From Leptolyngbya sp. KIOST-1 (GTDB taxonomy: Bacteria > Cyanobacteriota > Cyanobacteriia > Phormidesmidales > Phormidesmidaceae): 64,000 nt of DNA. Below the pieces are notes generated by a model that was not told the DNA's origin, did no database searches, and saw only the letters and a list, made by a program, of their open reading frames with translations. Below are positions 18,019-26,629 of this stretch, one piece after another (the first letter of the stretch is position 1; each line of letters starts with the position of its first letter). Both the position numbers and the translations under genes were made by a program. The stretch lies in NCBI RefSeq assembly GCF_000763385.1, contig NZ_JQFA01000002.1, positions 2,604,001 through 2,668,000 of the forward strand, given 5' to 3'.

Positions 18019-18333
18019 ATGCACGCCCTGTCGCTACCCACCTGGATGATCCACATTTCAAGCGTGCTGGAGTGGATGGCGGCGATGTGGTTCATCTGGC
18101 AGTTTGCGGCAGTAACCCAGCGCCCTGTGTGGCGGTGGCTGGCGATCGCCATGTTTCCAGCCCTGGTCAGCGCTATGGCCGCCTGCACCTGGCACCTGTT
18201 CGACAACGCGCCCGGGCTGGCCTGGCTGGTGACTTTCCAGGCCGCCATGACGGTGGTGGGCAATGCTACCCTCTGCCTCGCCGCCTGGTGGATCTGGCGG
18301 CAGGGCAGCGCTTCGGCAACCAGCGCCAAGTAA
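18019..18333 (+). CDS. DUF2499 membrane protein
   Basis: A 105-residue membrane protein with about three helices that fits the DUF2499 family of cyanobacteria and plastids: LPTWMIHISSVLEWMAAMWFI, FPALVSAMAACTWHLFDN, then VTFQAAMTVVGNATLCLAAWWIW. I start at the ATG 18019 (MHALSLPTW), which matches the family's N-terminus; upstream in-frame sequence belongs to the repeat. The function is unknown. The next gene encodes DUF3593, the usual neighbour, and the two have been thought to act together in the thylakoid or plastid envelope. Confidence 0.85.
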   Translation: MHALSLPTWMIHISSVLEWMAAMWFIWQFAAVTQRPVWRWLAIAMFPALVSAMAACTWHLFDNAPGLAWLVTFQAAMTVVGNATLCLAAWWIWRQGSASATSAK

Positions 18334-18447
18334 GTTTTAGATTTGAAATTCTTAGATTTTGGATTTCAGATTTCAAGCAGCAATTTACCCCTCCCTCCCC
18401 ACCCGCCTACTCACCCACCCGCCTACCTCCCCCCTCACCCATCCCCA

Positions 18448-18756
18448 ATGCTCGACAAAAACACTCTCTTTGCCATGTCCCTCTTCCCCTACCTGGGGTT
18501 TCTGTGGTTCATGAGCCAAACCAAAGAAACTCCCCGCCTGGCGCTGTCCGGGTTCTATGCGCTGCTGGTGTTTGTGGCCGTGACCATTCCGGCGGGCATC
18601 TATGCCAAGGTGGGCCTGGGTGAAGAGTTGGCCAATGTCGACTGGCTGCACGGGGGAGCCGAGGCGTTCCTGACTCTGTCAAACATTCTGGTGGTGCTGG
18701 GGTTTCGGCAGGCGGTCTTGCAGCACCGGGCCGGGGTGGAGGAAGAGGGCAAGTGA
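18448..18756 (+). CDS. DUF3593 membrane protein
   Basis: A 102-residue membrane protein fitting the DUF3593 family. It starts MLDKNTLFAMSLFPYLGFLW, then has a second hydrophobic helix (ALLVFVAVTIPAGIYA) and the conserved HGGAEAFLTLSNILVVLGFR segment. It is the regular partner of DUF2499, 114 bp upstream on the same strand. The function is not known. The ATG at 18448 is chosen because the preceding in-frame Pro-rich stretch is low-complexity intergenic DNA. Confidence 0.82.
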   Translation: MLDKNTLFAMSLFPYLGFLWFMSQTKETPRLALSGFYALLVFVAVTIPAGIYAKVGLGEELANVDWLHGGAEAFLTLSNILVVLGFRQAVLQHRAGVEEEGK

Positions 18757-18853
18757 GGTGATGGGGAGGTAGAGGGATAGAGGGATGATAGAGAGATGAG
18801 TCGTTGAGGAGCCGTGACAATCAAGCCCTCCCAGGCCTATTTCACCTACGACC

Positions 18854-19489
18854 TCACCTACCCTCATCCCCCAGGGCAAAGGCCATTTGCCAGAAGGCGG
18901 CTTCGAGTTCGGCAACTCGCAGAAAGGCAGCTTTGGCTTCGGCCTCCACCATGGGACTGGCGGTGGCCAGGGCCGCATCGGCCTGGGCGGCCAGCAGGCG
19001 CACGTAGTCGGTGAAGCCGGGGTTGCCCCAGCGATCGGCAAACTCGGTGTAGGGTTCGGGCATGGGGCCAGGGAGTTGCCAGCCCTGGTTGTAGGCATAT
19101 TCGATCGCCCACAGGGCGGTGGCCTGCACCGGGTAGGGGGCAATGGCCAGGCTGGCCATAAACTCACAGTAGTACTGACAGGTGGGCTGAAGGGGAGTGA
19201 CCAGATTGAGCGATCGCTCGGCAGCCTTGGCCTCAAACCACAGCAGCTCGTCCTTGAGGGCCCCCAGCCCCGCCAGCAGCCCGTCAATGTGGTCGTCGGG
19301 GGCGGCGGCCAGCACCCGGCCCACCATGCGGGTAAAGGCTTTGACAAACAAAAAGTCCTGCACCAGCCAGGTGTTGAACTGGGCTGACTGTAGGGTACCG
19401 CTGTGGCAACCGCTCAAGAAAGGATGGGTGGTGGCCTTTTCCCAGGCGATCGGGTGGGCTTGCAGCAGGGACTGACAGGTCAATGGCAT
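18854..19489 (-). CDS. TenA-family protein, TenA_E type
   Basis: A 211-residue TENA/THI-4-family protein. These enzymes hydrolyse degraded thiamin fragments (aminopyrimidines) for salvage. The helical pattern is typical: FNTWLVQDFLFVKAFTRMVGRVLAA, DELLWFEAKAAE, and ALWAIEYAYNQGW with the acidic residue. At the position where TenA_C enzymes have the nucleophilic Cys, this protein reads IAPYPVQATALWAIE, with no Cys. That makes it TenA_E-like, the type known in plants to act on amino-HMP derivatives. A second, Cys-containing TenA is encoded at 26.6 kb. Confidence 0.85.
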   Translation of the reverse strand: MPLTCQSLLQAHPIAWEKATTHPFLSGCHSGTLQSAQFNTWLVQDFLFVKAFTRMVGRVLAAAPDDHIDGLLAGLGALKDELLWFEAKAAERSLNLVTPLQPTCQYYCEFMASLAIAPYPVQATALWAIEYAYNQGWQLPGPMPEPYTEFADRWGNPGFTDYVRLLAAQADAALATASPMVEAEAKAAFLRVAELEAAFWQMAFALGDEGR

Positions 19490-19592
19490 GGAACGTTTCT
19501 CAGCAGGACTGGGGTGAGCAGTTTAGGGTTTATGGGCTGCGGTCGAAGGCTCAGGTCTGCACCCGATATCGGCGACCTGACGCCGAATACCC

Positions 19593-20741
19593 CTAATTCG
19601 GCACAATTTCGGTGACGACGCGGCCGCCGTCCACCACAACAGTTTGATCGTCGAGGCGACCCACCGCGCGGGAGCCGTTGAGGTTGAGGGTGGGGTTGAC
19701 CTGGCGATAGTTGACTCGGCCTTCGGCCACCACCGTCTGGCTTTCCACGTCCCACCTGAGGCGATCGCTGGTCATGCGGGTCTGATTGGTTTCGCCAACA
19801 GCCACCACGTCCTGGGTCAGCAGAATTTGCTGAGCGGCCAGGTCCATCTGACCCCGGCTGGCGGTGACCCGAATTCTGTTTTCGGGGTGGACTAGGGTCA
19901 GGGGCTGGTTGACCGCTACCTGCTCCTGATCCACCTGCCAATCCAGGGCCTCGCTGGTCATGGTGAGCGGTAGTTCCAGCATTTGCATCGCCACCTGCCC
20001 CCGCAGGGCAACCAGCTTCTCCGCCAGGTCCACAGAACCGCGCTGGCCGGTGACGACATCGCTGATGGCGTTTTGCTTAAACTGCTCAACCCGCAGGGGC
20101 TGGGTGCTATCGATGCGCTCGTCCTGCCAAAACCAGGTCAGTTCCTGGGCCTGGAGCTTGAGCCAGGGCTCAGTTTGGGGATCTTCCACCACGGTGTTGG
20201 CCACCACGTTGCCCTCTAGCTCCATGCGGTTTTCGCGGTTAAACACCCGCGCCTCATCGGCGGCGGCTCGCAGCTGGGGATGGGTGCCGGTAATCTGATT
20301 GCGCATGATCAGCACGTCATTTTGGGGTCGCCACTCCATTTCGCTGCCGCGCAAAATGGAGCCGTTCTGGACACCGGTGGCCACAATATTGCCGCGCAGC
20401 AGAATCACGCTGCCGTTTTCCCGCACTTCCCCCGTGTCGGCAACGACCCTGTAGATTACCTCCCCATCCTGAAACAGGTCGCCGTCGGGCCTGGTGATGA
20501 AGGCCACCTGCTGGTCAGTGCTGTAGGTGACTTCGTCACCCTTCACTCGCCACAGCAGCTGCCCCTGGTCATCGGGCTGCTCCAGGGTGACATCGCGCAG
20601 GGTGAGGCCGGGTTCTGGATCGTTGGCCGTGTCTACCACCCCGCTATTGGGATCCGGGCCAGGGCCAATCAAGCTATACAGGCCTACCGTCAGGGCGGCG
20701 ATCGCCGCCCCGCTAATCATTAACCGCCGCCACTGTGCCAT
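19593..20741 (-). CDS. lptC: LPS export periplasmic protein LptC
   Basis: A 382-residue LptC protein of the cyanobacterial type, about twice the proteobacterial length. One N-terminal membrane anchor (LMISGAAIAALTVGLYSLIG, residues 7-26) is followed by a long beta-rich periplasmic part with repeated motifs such as GEVTYS-, MEWRPQNDVLIMR-, and ALDWQVDQEQVAVNQPLTLV-, consistent with an extended beta-jellyroll bridge. LptC links the LptBFG transporter to the LptA/LptD path and carries LPS to the outer membrane. It ends a minus-strand run with labA-like and metG; the gap to the upstream NYN gene is 17 bp, so they are probably co-transcribed. Confidence 0.85.
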   Translation of the reverse strand: MAQWRRLMISGAAIAALTVGLYSLIGPGPDPNSGVVDTANDPEPGLTLRDVTLEQPDDQGQLLWRVKGDEVTYSTDQQVAFITRPDGDLFQDGEVIYRVVADTGEVRENGSVILLRGNIVATGVQNGSILRGSEMEWRPQNDVLIMRNQITGTHPQLRAAADEARVFNRENRMELEGNVVANTVVEDPQTEPWLKLQAQELTWFWQDERIDSTQPLRVEQFKQNAISDVVTGQRGSVDLAEKLVALRGQVAMQMLELPLTMTSEALDWQVDQEQVAVNQPLTLVHPENRIRVTASRGQMDLAAQQILLTQDVVAVGETNQTRMTSDRLRWDVESQTVVAEGRVNYRQVNPTLNLNGSRAVGRLDDQTVVVDGGRVVTEIVPN

Positions 20742-20758
20742 GCTGCGCCTGGGAAAAA

Positions 20759-21412
20759 CTACTCGCCGATCGCTAGGCTATCGTTCGGAGGTTCCTCTGC
20801 GGTAGCTAAATTAGACAGCGGGCGATAGGTGTAGTTTTGACTGGCAGAATTTCGGGGCAGCTTGCGAATGTCGTCCTTGACCCCTTCCAGGTCAATGTAG
20901 CGATCGGCCACATTGATCAGGCTGTCGCTGGTCATCGATCGCAGGCTGACCACCTCCACCCGCGCCCCCCGATAGCTGGCGGCATCGGCGGCGTAGGCCA
21001 GATCGCCATCGCCGCTGACCAGTACCGCCGTGTCGTAGTAGTCGACCAGGGCCACCAGGTCAACGGCAATTTCGACGTCCAGATTGGCTTTTTTCGAGCC
21101 GTCGGGCAGCTGCACCAGGTCCTTGGCAATCACTCGGTAGCCGTTGCGCCGCATCCACAGCAAGAACCCCTGCTGCTTTTCGTTGGTACGGTCTACCCCG
21201 GTGTAGAAAAACGATCGAAACAGCCGTGACCCGGAGGTCAGCTTGCACAGCAACTTGGTGTAGTCGATTTCAATCCCCAGTTGCAGGGCCGCATAGAACA
21301 GATTGGATCCATCGATAAAAATAGCCACCCGCCCCCGATTGTCGAGCACCTGCTCTGGGGTGAATATGGCGTCGTCGCTAAGGAGAGAATGGTTCTGGTG
21401 AGTATCTAACAT
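20759..21412 (-). CDS. labA: NYN-domain protein, LabA/DUF88 family
   Basis: A 217-residue NYN (PIN-like) domain protein. The conserved acidic residues for metal-dependent RNA cleavage are visible: IFIDGSNLFY near residue 32, KANLDVEIAVDLVAL near residue 108 and VLVSGDGDLAYAAD near residue 130. In Synechococcus, LabA and LalA of this family affect circadian output, giving low-amplitude expression when lost. Whether this one is LabA proper or a paralog cannot be decided here. The C-terminal ~40 residues are low-complexity and variable. It is followed 17 bp later by lptC. Confidence 0.85.
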   Translation of the reverse strand: MLDTHQNHSLLSDDAIFTPEQVLDNRGRVAIFIDGSNLFYAALQLGIEIDYTKLLCKLTSGSRLFRSFFYTGVDRTNEKQQGFLLWMRRNGYRVIAKDLVQLPDGSKKANLDVEIAVDLVALVDYYDTAVLVSGDGDLAYAADAASYRGARVEVVSLRSMTSDSLINVADRYIDLEGVKDDIRKLPRNSASQNYTYRPLSNLATAEEPPNDSLAIGE

Positions 21413-21486
21413 GGGGTTTTAAGTGGTTATTAAATGGGTATGGGTTTAAATTTGAAGCGAACGTAACAGGGCTGAAGCAGTGTTGA

Positions 21487-23094
21487 TCAGGGGCTGGCCG
21501 CTGGGGTGGGTAGCTCTAGCCGCTGAAAGACGGGTGCGGCTTCTCCCAGGGGCTGGCCGGGGGGAAGGTAACCCCAGGCGGCGTGGTCGGCATAGGCGAC
21601 CCTCTGGCCCAGGGTTTTGTCGTTAAACTCGAAGGCAAAGCCCAGCTGTGTATAAATCCGGTTGCTGAGGTCGGGGATGATGGGCGACAGCAGGTAGGCG
21701 GCCTGCCGCACCGACTCCAGCACAGCGTACAGAACCAGCTCGGTTTCGGCCTGTTTGCCCTGCTTGTAGAGACTCCAGGGCGCTTGCTCGTCTAAAAACT
21801 TGTTGCTGGCCTGCACCAGCGCCAGGGTAGCGGTGCAGGCCTGGCTAAAGGCCAACTGGGAATAGGCCTGGGCCACGGTGTCGGTGAGGGCAGTTCCGAT
21901 CGCCCGCAGGGGATGGTCTAGGGCGATCGCCTGCCGATCGACATCGGGCACCCGACCTTCGCAGTAGCGGGCCGCCATTTTCAAGGTGCGGTTGAGCAGG
22001 TTGCCCAGATCGTTGGCCAGGTCCGCATTGAGCACGTTGATAAAGCGGGTTTCGTTAAAGTCGCCGTCTTTGCCAAACTCAATTTCGCGCAAAAAATAGT
22101 AGCGCACCGCGTCGGGGCCGTACTTCTCAACCAGGTCCACCGGGTCCAGGGTGTTGCCCTGGCTCTTGCCCATTTTCTGACCGTCCTTGGTCAAAAAGCC
22201 GTGGCCAAACACTCGCTCGGGCAGGGACAACCCCGCCGACATCAGCATGGCAGGCCAATAAACGGCGTGGAAGCGGAGAATATCTTTGCCAATCAGGTGG
22301 GTGTTGATCGGCCACCAGTGGGCGATCGCCTTGTCCAGGCTGGGCGGTTCGTCAGAGTCTTGCAGAGCGGTGATGTAGCCCAACAGGGCATCGAACCAAA
22401 CGTAGAGAGTGTGGTCGGCGTCGGTGGGTACTGGAAAGCCCCAGTCGAGGTTGATGCGCGAGATGGAAAAATCCTGCAATCCCCGCTTGACGAAGCTCAG
22501 CACCTCGTTGCGGCGCGACTCAGGCTGAATAAAATCGGGGCGATCGGCGTAGAGCTTTTCTAGCTGCTCCTGATAGTTAGATAGCTTAAAAAAGTAGTTG
22601 GACTCGTCGCGCCACTCCACCGGCTTGTTGGTGTGGATGGGGCAGCGCTTTTCTCCAATCAGGTCGCGCTCTTCTTTAAATTCTTCGCAGGAGACGCAGT
22701 ACCAGCCCTGCTGCTGGCCTTTGTAAATATCGCCCCGGTCCCACACCCGCTGAAAAAACTCGTTGACGATGACATTGTGGCGGGGGGCGGTGGTGCGAAT
22801 GAAGCGATCGCAGTCAATATTTAATAGCTGCCACAACCGCTCAAACCCAGCCACAAATTCGTCGCAGTGCTCCTGCGGCGAAACCCCCCGTTCTTCAGCG
22901 GTGCGCTGAATCTTTTGGCCGTGCTCATCGGTGCCGGTTATCATCAGCACCGGGTGCCCCATCAACCGATAAAACCGAGCTACGACATCGGCAGCAATGG
23001 TCGTATAGGCGCTGCCAATATGGGGTAAACCATTGACGTAGTACAGCGGGGTAGTAATGGCAAAGGATGGCTTATCGGCAGGGGTAAAAGTCAT
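21487..23094 (-). CDS. metG: Methionyl-tRNA synthetase
   Basis: A 535-residue class I synthetase that charges tRNA-Met, including the initiator. The HIGH-type motif is PHIGSAYTT near residue 20, and the KMSKS-type motif is QKMGKSQGN near residue 305. The connective-peptide zinc knuckle includes CVSCEEF and CPIH. It has the shorter bacterial form without the C-terminal tRNA-binding extension. The start MTFTPADKPSFAITTPLYYVNG is normal. The 409-bp upstream gap holds an IS630-related MITE at 23388-23475 and no gene. Confidence 0.96.
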   Translation of the reverse strand: MTFTPADKPSFAITTPLYYVNGLPHIGSAYTTIAADVVARFYRLMGHPVLMITGTDEHGQKIQRTAEERGVSPQEHCDEFVAGFERLWQLLNIDCDRFIRTTAPRHNVIVNEFFQRVWDRGDIYKGQQQGWYCVSCEEFKEERDLIGEKRCPIHTNKPVEWRDESNYFFKLSNYQEQLEKLYADRPDFIQPESRRNEVLSFVKRGLQDFSISRINLDWGFPVPTDADHTLYVWFDALLGYITALQDSDEPPSLDKAIAHWWPINTHLIGKDILRFHAVYWPAMLMSAGLSLPERVFGHGFLTKDGQKMGKSQGNTLDPVDLVEKYGPDAVRYYFLREIEFGKDGDFNETRFINVLNADLANDLGNLLNRTLKMAARYCEGRVPDVDRQAIALDHPLRAIGTALTDTVAQAYSQLAFSQACTATLALVQASNKFLDEQAPWSLYKQGKQAETELVLYAVLESVRQAAYLLSPIIPDLSNRIYTQLGFAFEFNDKTLGQRVAYADHAAWGYLPPGQPLGEAAPVFQRLELPTPAASP

Positions 23095-23387
23095 ACAACC
23101 AATGGGAACACATGCCTCCTGAGAGGCTAAATTGACAGCGGCAGCCGTGGCGCAACAGCCACCAAAGCTAGGCTTTAGGGCAAAACCCGACCGATAACCA
23201 GGATAGCAGCGTCAGCCAAAAGCTGACCTTTGACACCTGCTTAAACCGGACATCAGCCCTATCCTAAGCAACTGTGTTAAGGTTCCCTGAATAAACCCCG
23301 GAAGATTTAAGCATCTGGGGAAGAAATCAATCGACACAAAGCGGCTATTCTCGCGCTTACCCCACGGCGATCGCCGCGTTTTTCTCG

Positions 23388-23475
23388 CTAGTACTCTGCG
23401 GCAGAAGTCAGTCAACTGTTCCTGACACCTGACACCCCCAGCAAGGGTTGCTCTATTTCTGCCAACCAGTACTAG
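23388..23475. repeat. IS630-related MITE, copy 2
   Basis: An 88-bp element that starts CTAGTACTCTGCGGCAGAA and ends TTCTGCCAACCAGTACTAG; the ends are imperfect inverted repeats. The CTAG termini fit the TA target duplication of IS630/Tc1-mariner elements, and the left end is almost identical to that of the IS at 28221. The interior matches the MITE at 2352-2453 in inverted orientation. It lies between metG and lepB. Confidence 0.75.
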
Positions 23476-23503
23476 CGCCCGGCGGCTACCATCGCCCCAC
23501 GGC

Positions 23504-24112
23504 TCAATCGTCGATCAGGCCAACCCGGCCCGGTGGCCAAAATCGCACCACGGCTCTGCCAATAATGTTTTCCTGGGGCACAAATCCCCAGGCGTGGCTG
23601 TCATAGCTACTGTTGCGGTTGTCGCCCAGCACCATGAAGGATGCCTCGGGTATTTCCTCAGGTCCCCACTGGTAGTCGGGCGGGGCTTTGATGAAGGGTT
23701 CATCCAGCACCTCGCCGTTGCGAATCACCTCACCATCGCGCACTTCCACAACGTCTCCCGGCAGACCCACAATCCGCTTAATAAACGCATCGCGGCGCCT
23801 GCCCGGTGTGGTCAGGCTATCGGGGGGCCAAAACACCACAATGTCGCCATGCTGAGGGGGGTTGAGGTGATAGCTAATTTTTTCGATCACCAGGCGATCG
23901 TTGATCTGGAGCGTCGGCTCCATAGAACCAGAGGGAATGTAGCGCGCCTCTGCCACAAAGTGCCGAATGCCCAACGCCAGCACTACGCTGAGCCCAATAG
24001 TTTGCAGCCCTTCCACCCAGGGGTTGGGCTGGGACGCCTGTTTTTTGGGTACCGAACCCGGAGTCAGGGCAGGCTCGGGCGGTAGCGAAGACTTGTCAGA
24101 CGGATCGGTCAC
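23504..24112 (-). CDS. lepB: Signal peptidase I
   Basis: About 203 residues. Type I signal peptidase cleaves the signal peptides of exported proteins at the plasma or thylakoid membrane. One N-terminal anchor (LQTIGLSVVLALGIRHFVAEA) leads to the nucleophile Ser in IPSGSMEPTL; the general-base Lys is in RRRDAFIKRIVGLPGD, and the family box D/E reads MVLGDNRNSSYDSHAWGFVP. I favour the GTG at 24112 (MTDPSDKSSLPPEPA), which matches usual cyanobacterial N-termini; the frame stays open to an ATG at 24247, which would add 45 residues. Confidence 0.93.
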   Translation of the reverse strand: MTDPSDKSSLPPEPALTPGSVPKKQASQPNPWVEGLQTIGLSVVLALGIRHFVAEARYIPSGSMEPTLQINDRLVIEKISYHLNPPQHGDIVVFWPPDSLTTPGRRRDAFIKRIVGLPGDVVEVRDGEVIRNGEVLDEPFIKAPPDYQWGPEEIPEASFMVLGDNRNSSYDSHAWGFVPQENIIGRAVVRFWPPGRVGLIDD

Positions 24113-24318
24113 AGGTGTGTCCCCGAAAATTACAGAAGCAGACTGGCTGGGATTGCCTGGAGGCGCGTTGACTCTGGGAGTAGCTGCGCTGCAAGTATCC
24201 CATTTAACCCCTTTAATTTGTCCTAGTGTAGTCGATCTGATCTGCAACCACAGTCCCCCTTAGGCAGTGGCTAGGGGCGACAGCGGAGAGAGCGGGTCGG
24301 CGGCTGAGGCCGTAACCC

Positions 24319-25341
24319 CTAGGCGATCGCCTCACCGATCGCAGCGGCAGGTGCAGGAGGAGCCAGTTCCTCTGACCACAGGCCCTTCTCTTCCAGCCAG
24401 GAGCGGCTGTAGATGCGCGACTGATAGCGCGAGCCACCGTCGCACAGCACCGTGACAATGGTGTGGCCGGGGCCAAGCTGCTGGGCCAGTCGGACCGCCG
24501 CCGCCACGTTGATGCCCACAGAACCGCCCATGAACAGGCCGTCCTGGTACAGCAGCTGATAGATGGTGCGCAGGGCTTCGGTATCGTCCACCTGAATGGC
24601 ATCGTCGATGGGGACGCCGTCCATGTTGGCGGTGATGCGGCTGTTGCCAATGCCCTCGGTAATCGAATTGCCCTGGATATTGATTTCCCCCGTTTTGACA
24701 TAGCTATAGAGGCCGCTGCCCATGGGGTCGGCCACCACGCAGCGAATCTGCGGATTTTTCTCCTTTAGAAACAGGGCTGTGCCCGCGTAGGTGCCGCCGG
24801 TGCCCGTGGCGGCTACCCAGCCGTCGACTCGGCCCTCGGTTTGGGCCCAGATCTCGGGACCGGTGGTTTCGTAGTGGGCCAGACGGTTAGCCAGGTTGTC
24901 AAACTGGTTGGCCCAGACGGCGTTGTCGAGTTCTTCGGCCAGCCGCCCCGAGACTTTGACGTAGTTGTTGGGGTCCCGGTAGGGCACGGCGGGCACGGTG
25001 CGCACCTCAGCGCCCAGGGTGCACAGCAGGTCAATTTTCTCCTGGGACTGGGTGTCGGGAATGACGATCAAGCAGCGGTAGCCCTTGGCATTGCAGATGT
25101 GGGCCAGACCAATGCCGGTGTTGCCTGCGGTGCCTTCAACCACGGTGCCGCCGGGCTTCAGCAGCCCCTTTCTCTCCGCGTCTTCAACAATGTAGAGGGC
25201 GGCCCGGTCTTTGACCGACCCACCGGGGTTGAGAAACTCTGCTTTGCCCAGAATGTCGCACCCCGTAGCCTCGCTAACGCTGGGAAGACGAATCAGCGGA
25301 GTATTACCTACCGTGGCGACAAACCCGTTTTTGATATCCAT
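24319..25341 (-). CDS. cysK: Cysteine synthase A (O-acetylserine sulfhydrylase)
   Basis: A PLP enzyme of about 340 residues that makes cysteine from O-acetylserine and sulfide. The PLP Lys lies in NPGGSVKDRAALYI near residue 40, the substrate loop is EGTAGNTGIGLA, the phosphate loop is ATGTGGTYAG, and the PLP N1-binding Ser lies in LFMGGSVGINV. The protein is of the slightly longer type common in cyanobacteria, with inserts such as TVPAVPYRDPNNYVK and an Ala/Pro-rich C-terminus. The start at 25341 (MDIKNGFVATVGNTPL) fits the family; an ATG 21 bp upstream is also in frame. No cysE is adjacent. Confidence 0.92.
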   Translation of the reverse strand: MDIKNGFVATVGNTPLIRLPSVSEATGCDILGKAEFLNPGGSVKDRAALYIVEDAERKGLLKPGGTVVEGTAGNTGIGLAHICNAKGYRCLIVIPDTQSQEKIDLLCTLGAEVRTVPAVPYRDPNNYVKVSGRLAEELDNAVWANQFDNLANRLAHYETTGPEIWAQTEGRVDGWVAATGTGGTYAGTALFLKEKNPQIRCVVADPMGSGLYSYVKTGEINIQGNSITEGIGNSRITANMDGVPIDDAIQVDDTEALRTIYQLLYQDGLFMGGSVGINVAAAVRLAQQLGPGHTIVTVLCDGGSRYQSRIYSRSWLEEKGLWSEELAPPAPAAAIGEAIA

Positions 25342-25638
25342 GTCCTTCGTAACCGTTGACAACAGTCTGCTGCGCTGGGGCCGACTCTGACCTGGGGCCA
25401 GGTCGCCTCTTCATCCTACGGTGAAACGGTGGGCTTCTCGGCTAGAATCGTTGTGCTTTCTGCCGTTTTGACCTACCCATTTTGACCTAACAGGCCGGGC
25501 GAGACAGGCCGAGTGCGATGGAAATAGACATTGCCCCCAGGCCTCTCTCAGTCTGCCTGGGTTCAGAGTCGGCAACATCTGCCCTTAGATTCCGGTGGTA
25601 GGTGCTATCTCCATATCTCCCGTCGGTCGTCTCCACGA

Positions 25639-26400
25639 ATGCCCATGAAAACCCTTGACGCGCTCATCTTTGATGTCGATGGTACCCTGGCCGAAACCGA
25701 GCGGGACGGCCACCGGGTTGCGTTTAACCAGGCGTTTCAGGAGTTTGGTCTACCCTGGCACTGGCCGGTAGGCCTCTACGGTCAGCTGTTGCGGGTGGCT
25801 GGGGGCAAGGAGCGCATTCGTCACTACATTGAGCGCTACCAGCCCCCGGTGCCGCCGCAGGAAGAGATCGAGGCGCTGGTGGTGGCGCTGCATCAGGCCA
25901 AGGCTCGCCATTTTCAGGCGCTGGTTGCCAGCAACGTCATCCCGCTGCGGCCAGGGGTGCGGCGATTGATCGCCGCAGCGCAGCGGGAAGGGGTACGCCT
26001 GGCGATCGCCACCACCAGCGCCAAGGACAGCGTGCTGCCGCTGCTGGAGCACCTGCTGGGGCCAGGGTCGCCCACCTGGTTTGAGGTGATTGCGGCGGGC
26101 GACATGGTGGCGAACAAAAAACCCGCCCCTGACATTTACCATCTGGTGATCGACGCCATGGGCCTCAACCCCGCCACCTGCCTGGTGGTCGAAGACAGTC
26201 GCCAGGGGTTAGAGGCCGCCGTTGCCGCCGGACTTCCCACCGTGGTCACGGTCAATGACTACACCCGCAGCTCGGCTATGCCCCACGCGCGCCTGGTTAT
26301 CAGCCATCTGGGCGAACCCAGTCTCCCATTTGAAGTGCTCTGGGGCAACGCGAACAACGCCTACTATTTCTCCCTCGATCTGGCCCAGGCGCTGCTGTGA
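25639..26400 (+). CDS. HAD-superfamily phosphatase, CbbY/GPH-like
   Basis: A 253-residue HAD hydrolase of the subfamily with a helical cap (CbbY, phosphoglycolate phosphatase, beta-phosphoglucomutase). Motif I is IFDVDGTLAETERDGHR near residue 8, motif II Thr lies in AIATTSAKDSVLP, motif III Lys is in VANKKPAPDIYH, and motif IV is VVEDSRQGLEAA. The cap and ...AFNQAF.EFGL.W.W pattern resembles CbbY, which in autotrophs removes the inhibitor xylulose-1,5-bisphosphate. The specific substrate is not proven. The start chosen is the ATG at 25639; 36 further in-frame codons upstream look non-coding. Confidence 0.85.
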   Translation: MPMKTLDALIFDVDGTLAETERDGHRVAFNQAFQEFGLPWHWPVGLYGQLLRVAGGKERIRHYIERYQPPVPPQEEIEALVVALHQAKARHFQALVASNVIPLRPGVRRLIAAAQREGVRLAIATTSAKDSVLPLLEHLLGPGSPTWFEVIAAGDMVANKKPAPDIYHLVIDAMGLNPATCLVVEDSRQGLEAAVAAGLPTVVTVNDYTRSSAMPHARLVISHLGEPSLPFEVLWGNANNAYYFSLDLAQALL

Positions 26401-26447
26401 GTCTGGTCTGATTTATTCTTGAATGAGGCGGAACGAGCCAGAAGCCC

Positions 26448-26504
26448 ATCCCACAAGAGGCAGGCTCTCGGGCTTAAAGGGGCTGTGGGAAAAGCTTGTG
26501 GGAT
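26448..26504. repeat. Inverted repeat between HAD and TenA genes
   Basis: ATCCCACAAG (26448-26457) and CTTGTGGGAT (26495-26504) are perfect 10-bp arms separated by 37 bp. It may be a hairpin terminator of the HAD gene, although no T-run follows, or a small palindromic repeat. Confidence 0.4.
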
Positions 26505-26629
26505 AGCCGTCCTGGCTGTCCAATCTGCCTAGGGCAAAATCCGATGCGCACCCACCTCAATCTCTCGGCACCAAATCTCGCCGCCAAACCATCCACACCT
26601 TAACTATCCTCACCCTTTCCCCCTGCCCC

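Noticed and set aside
23212-23415. Minus-strand open frame between metG and lepB
   Set aside because: It runs into a MITE end and shows no family resemblance.
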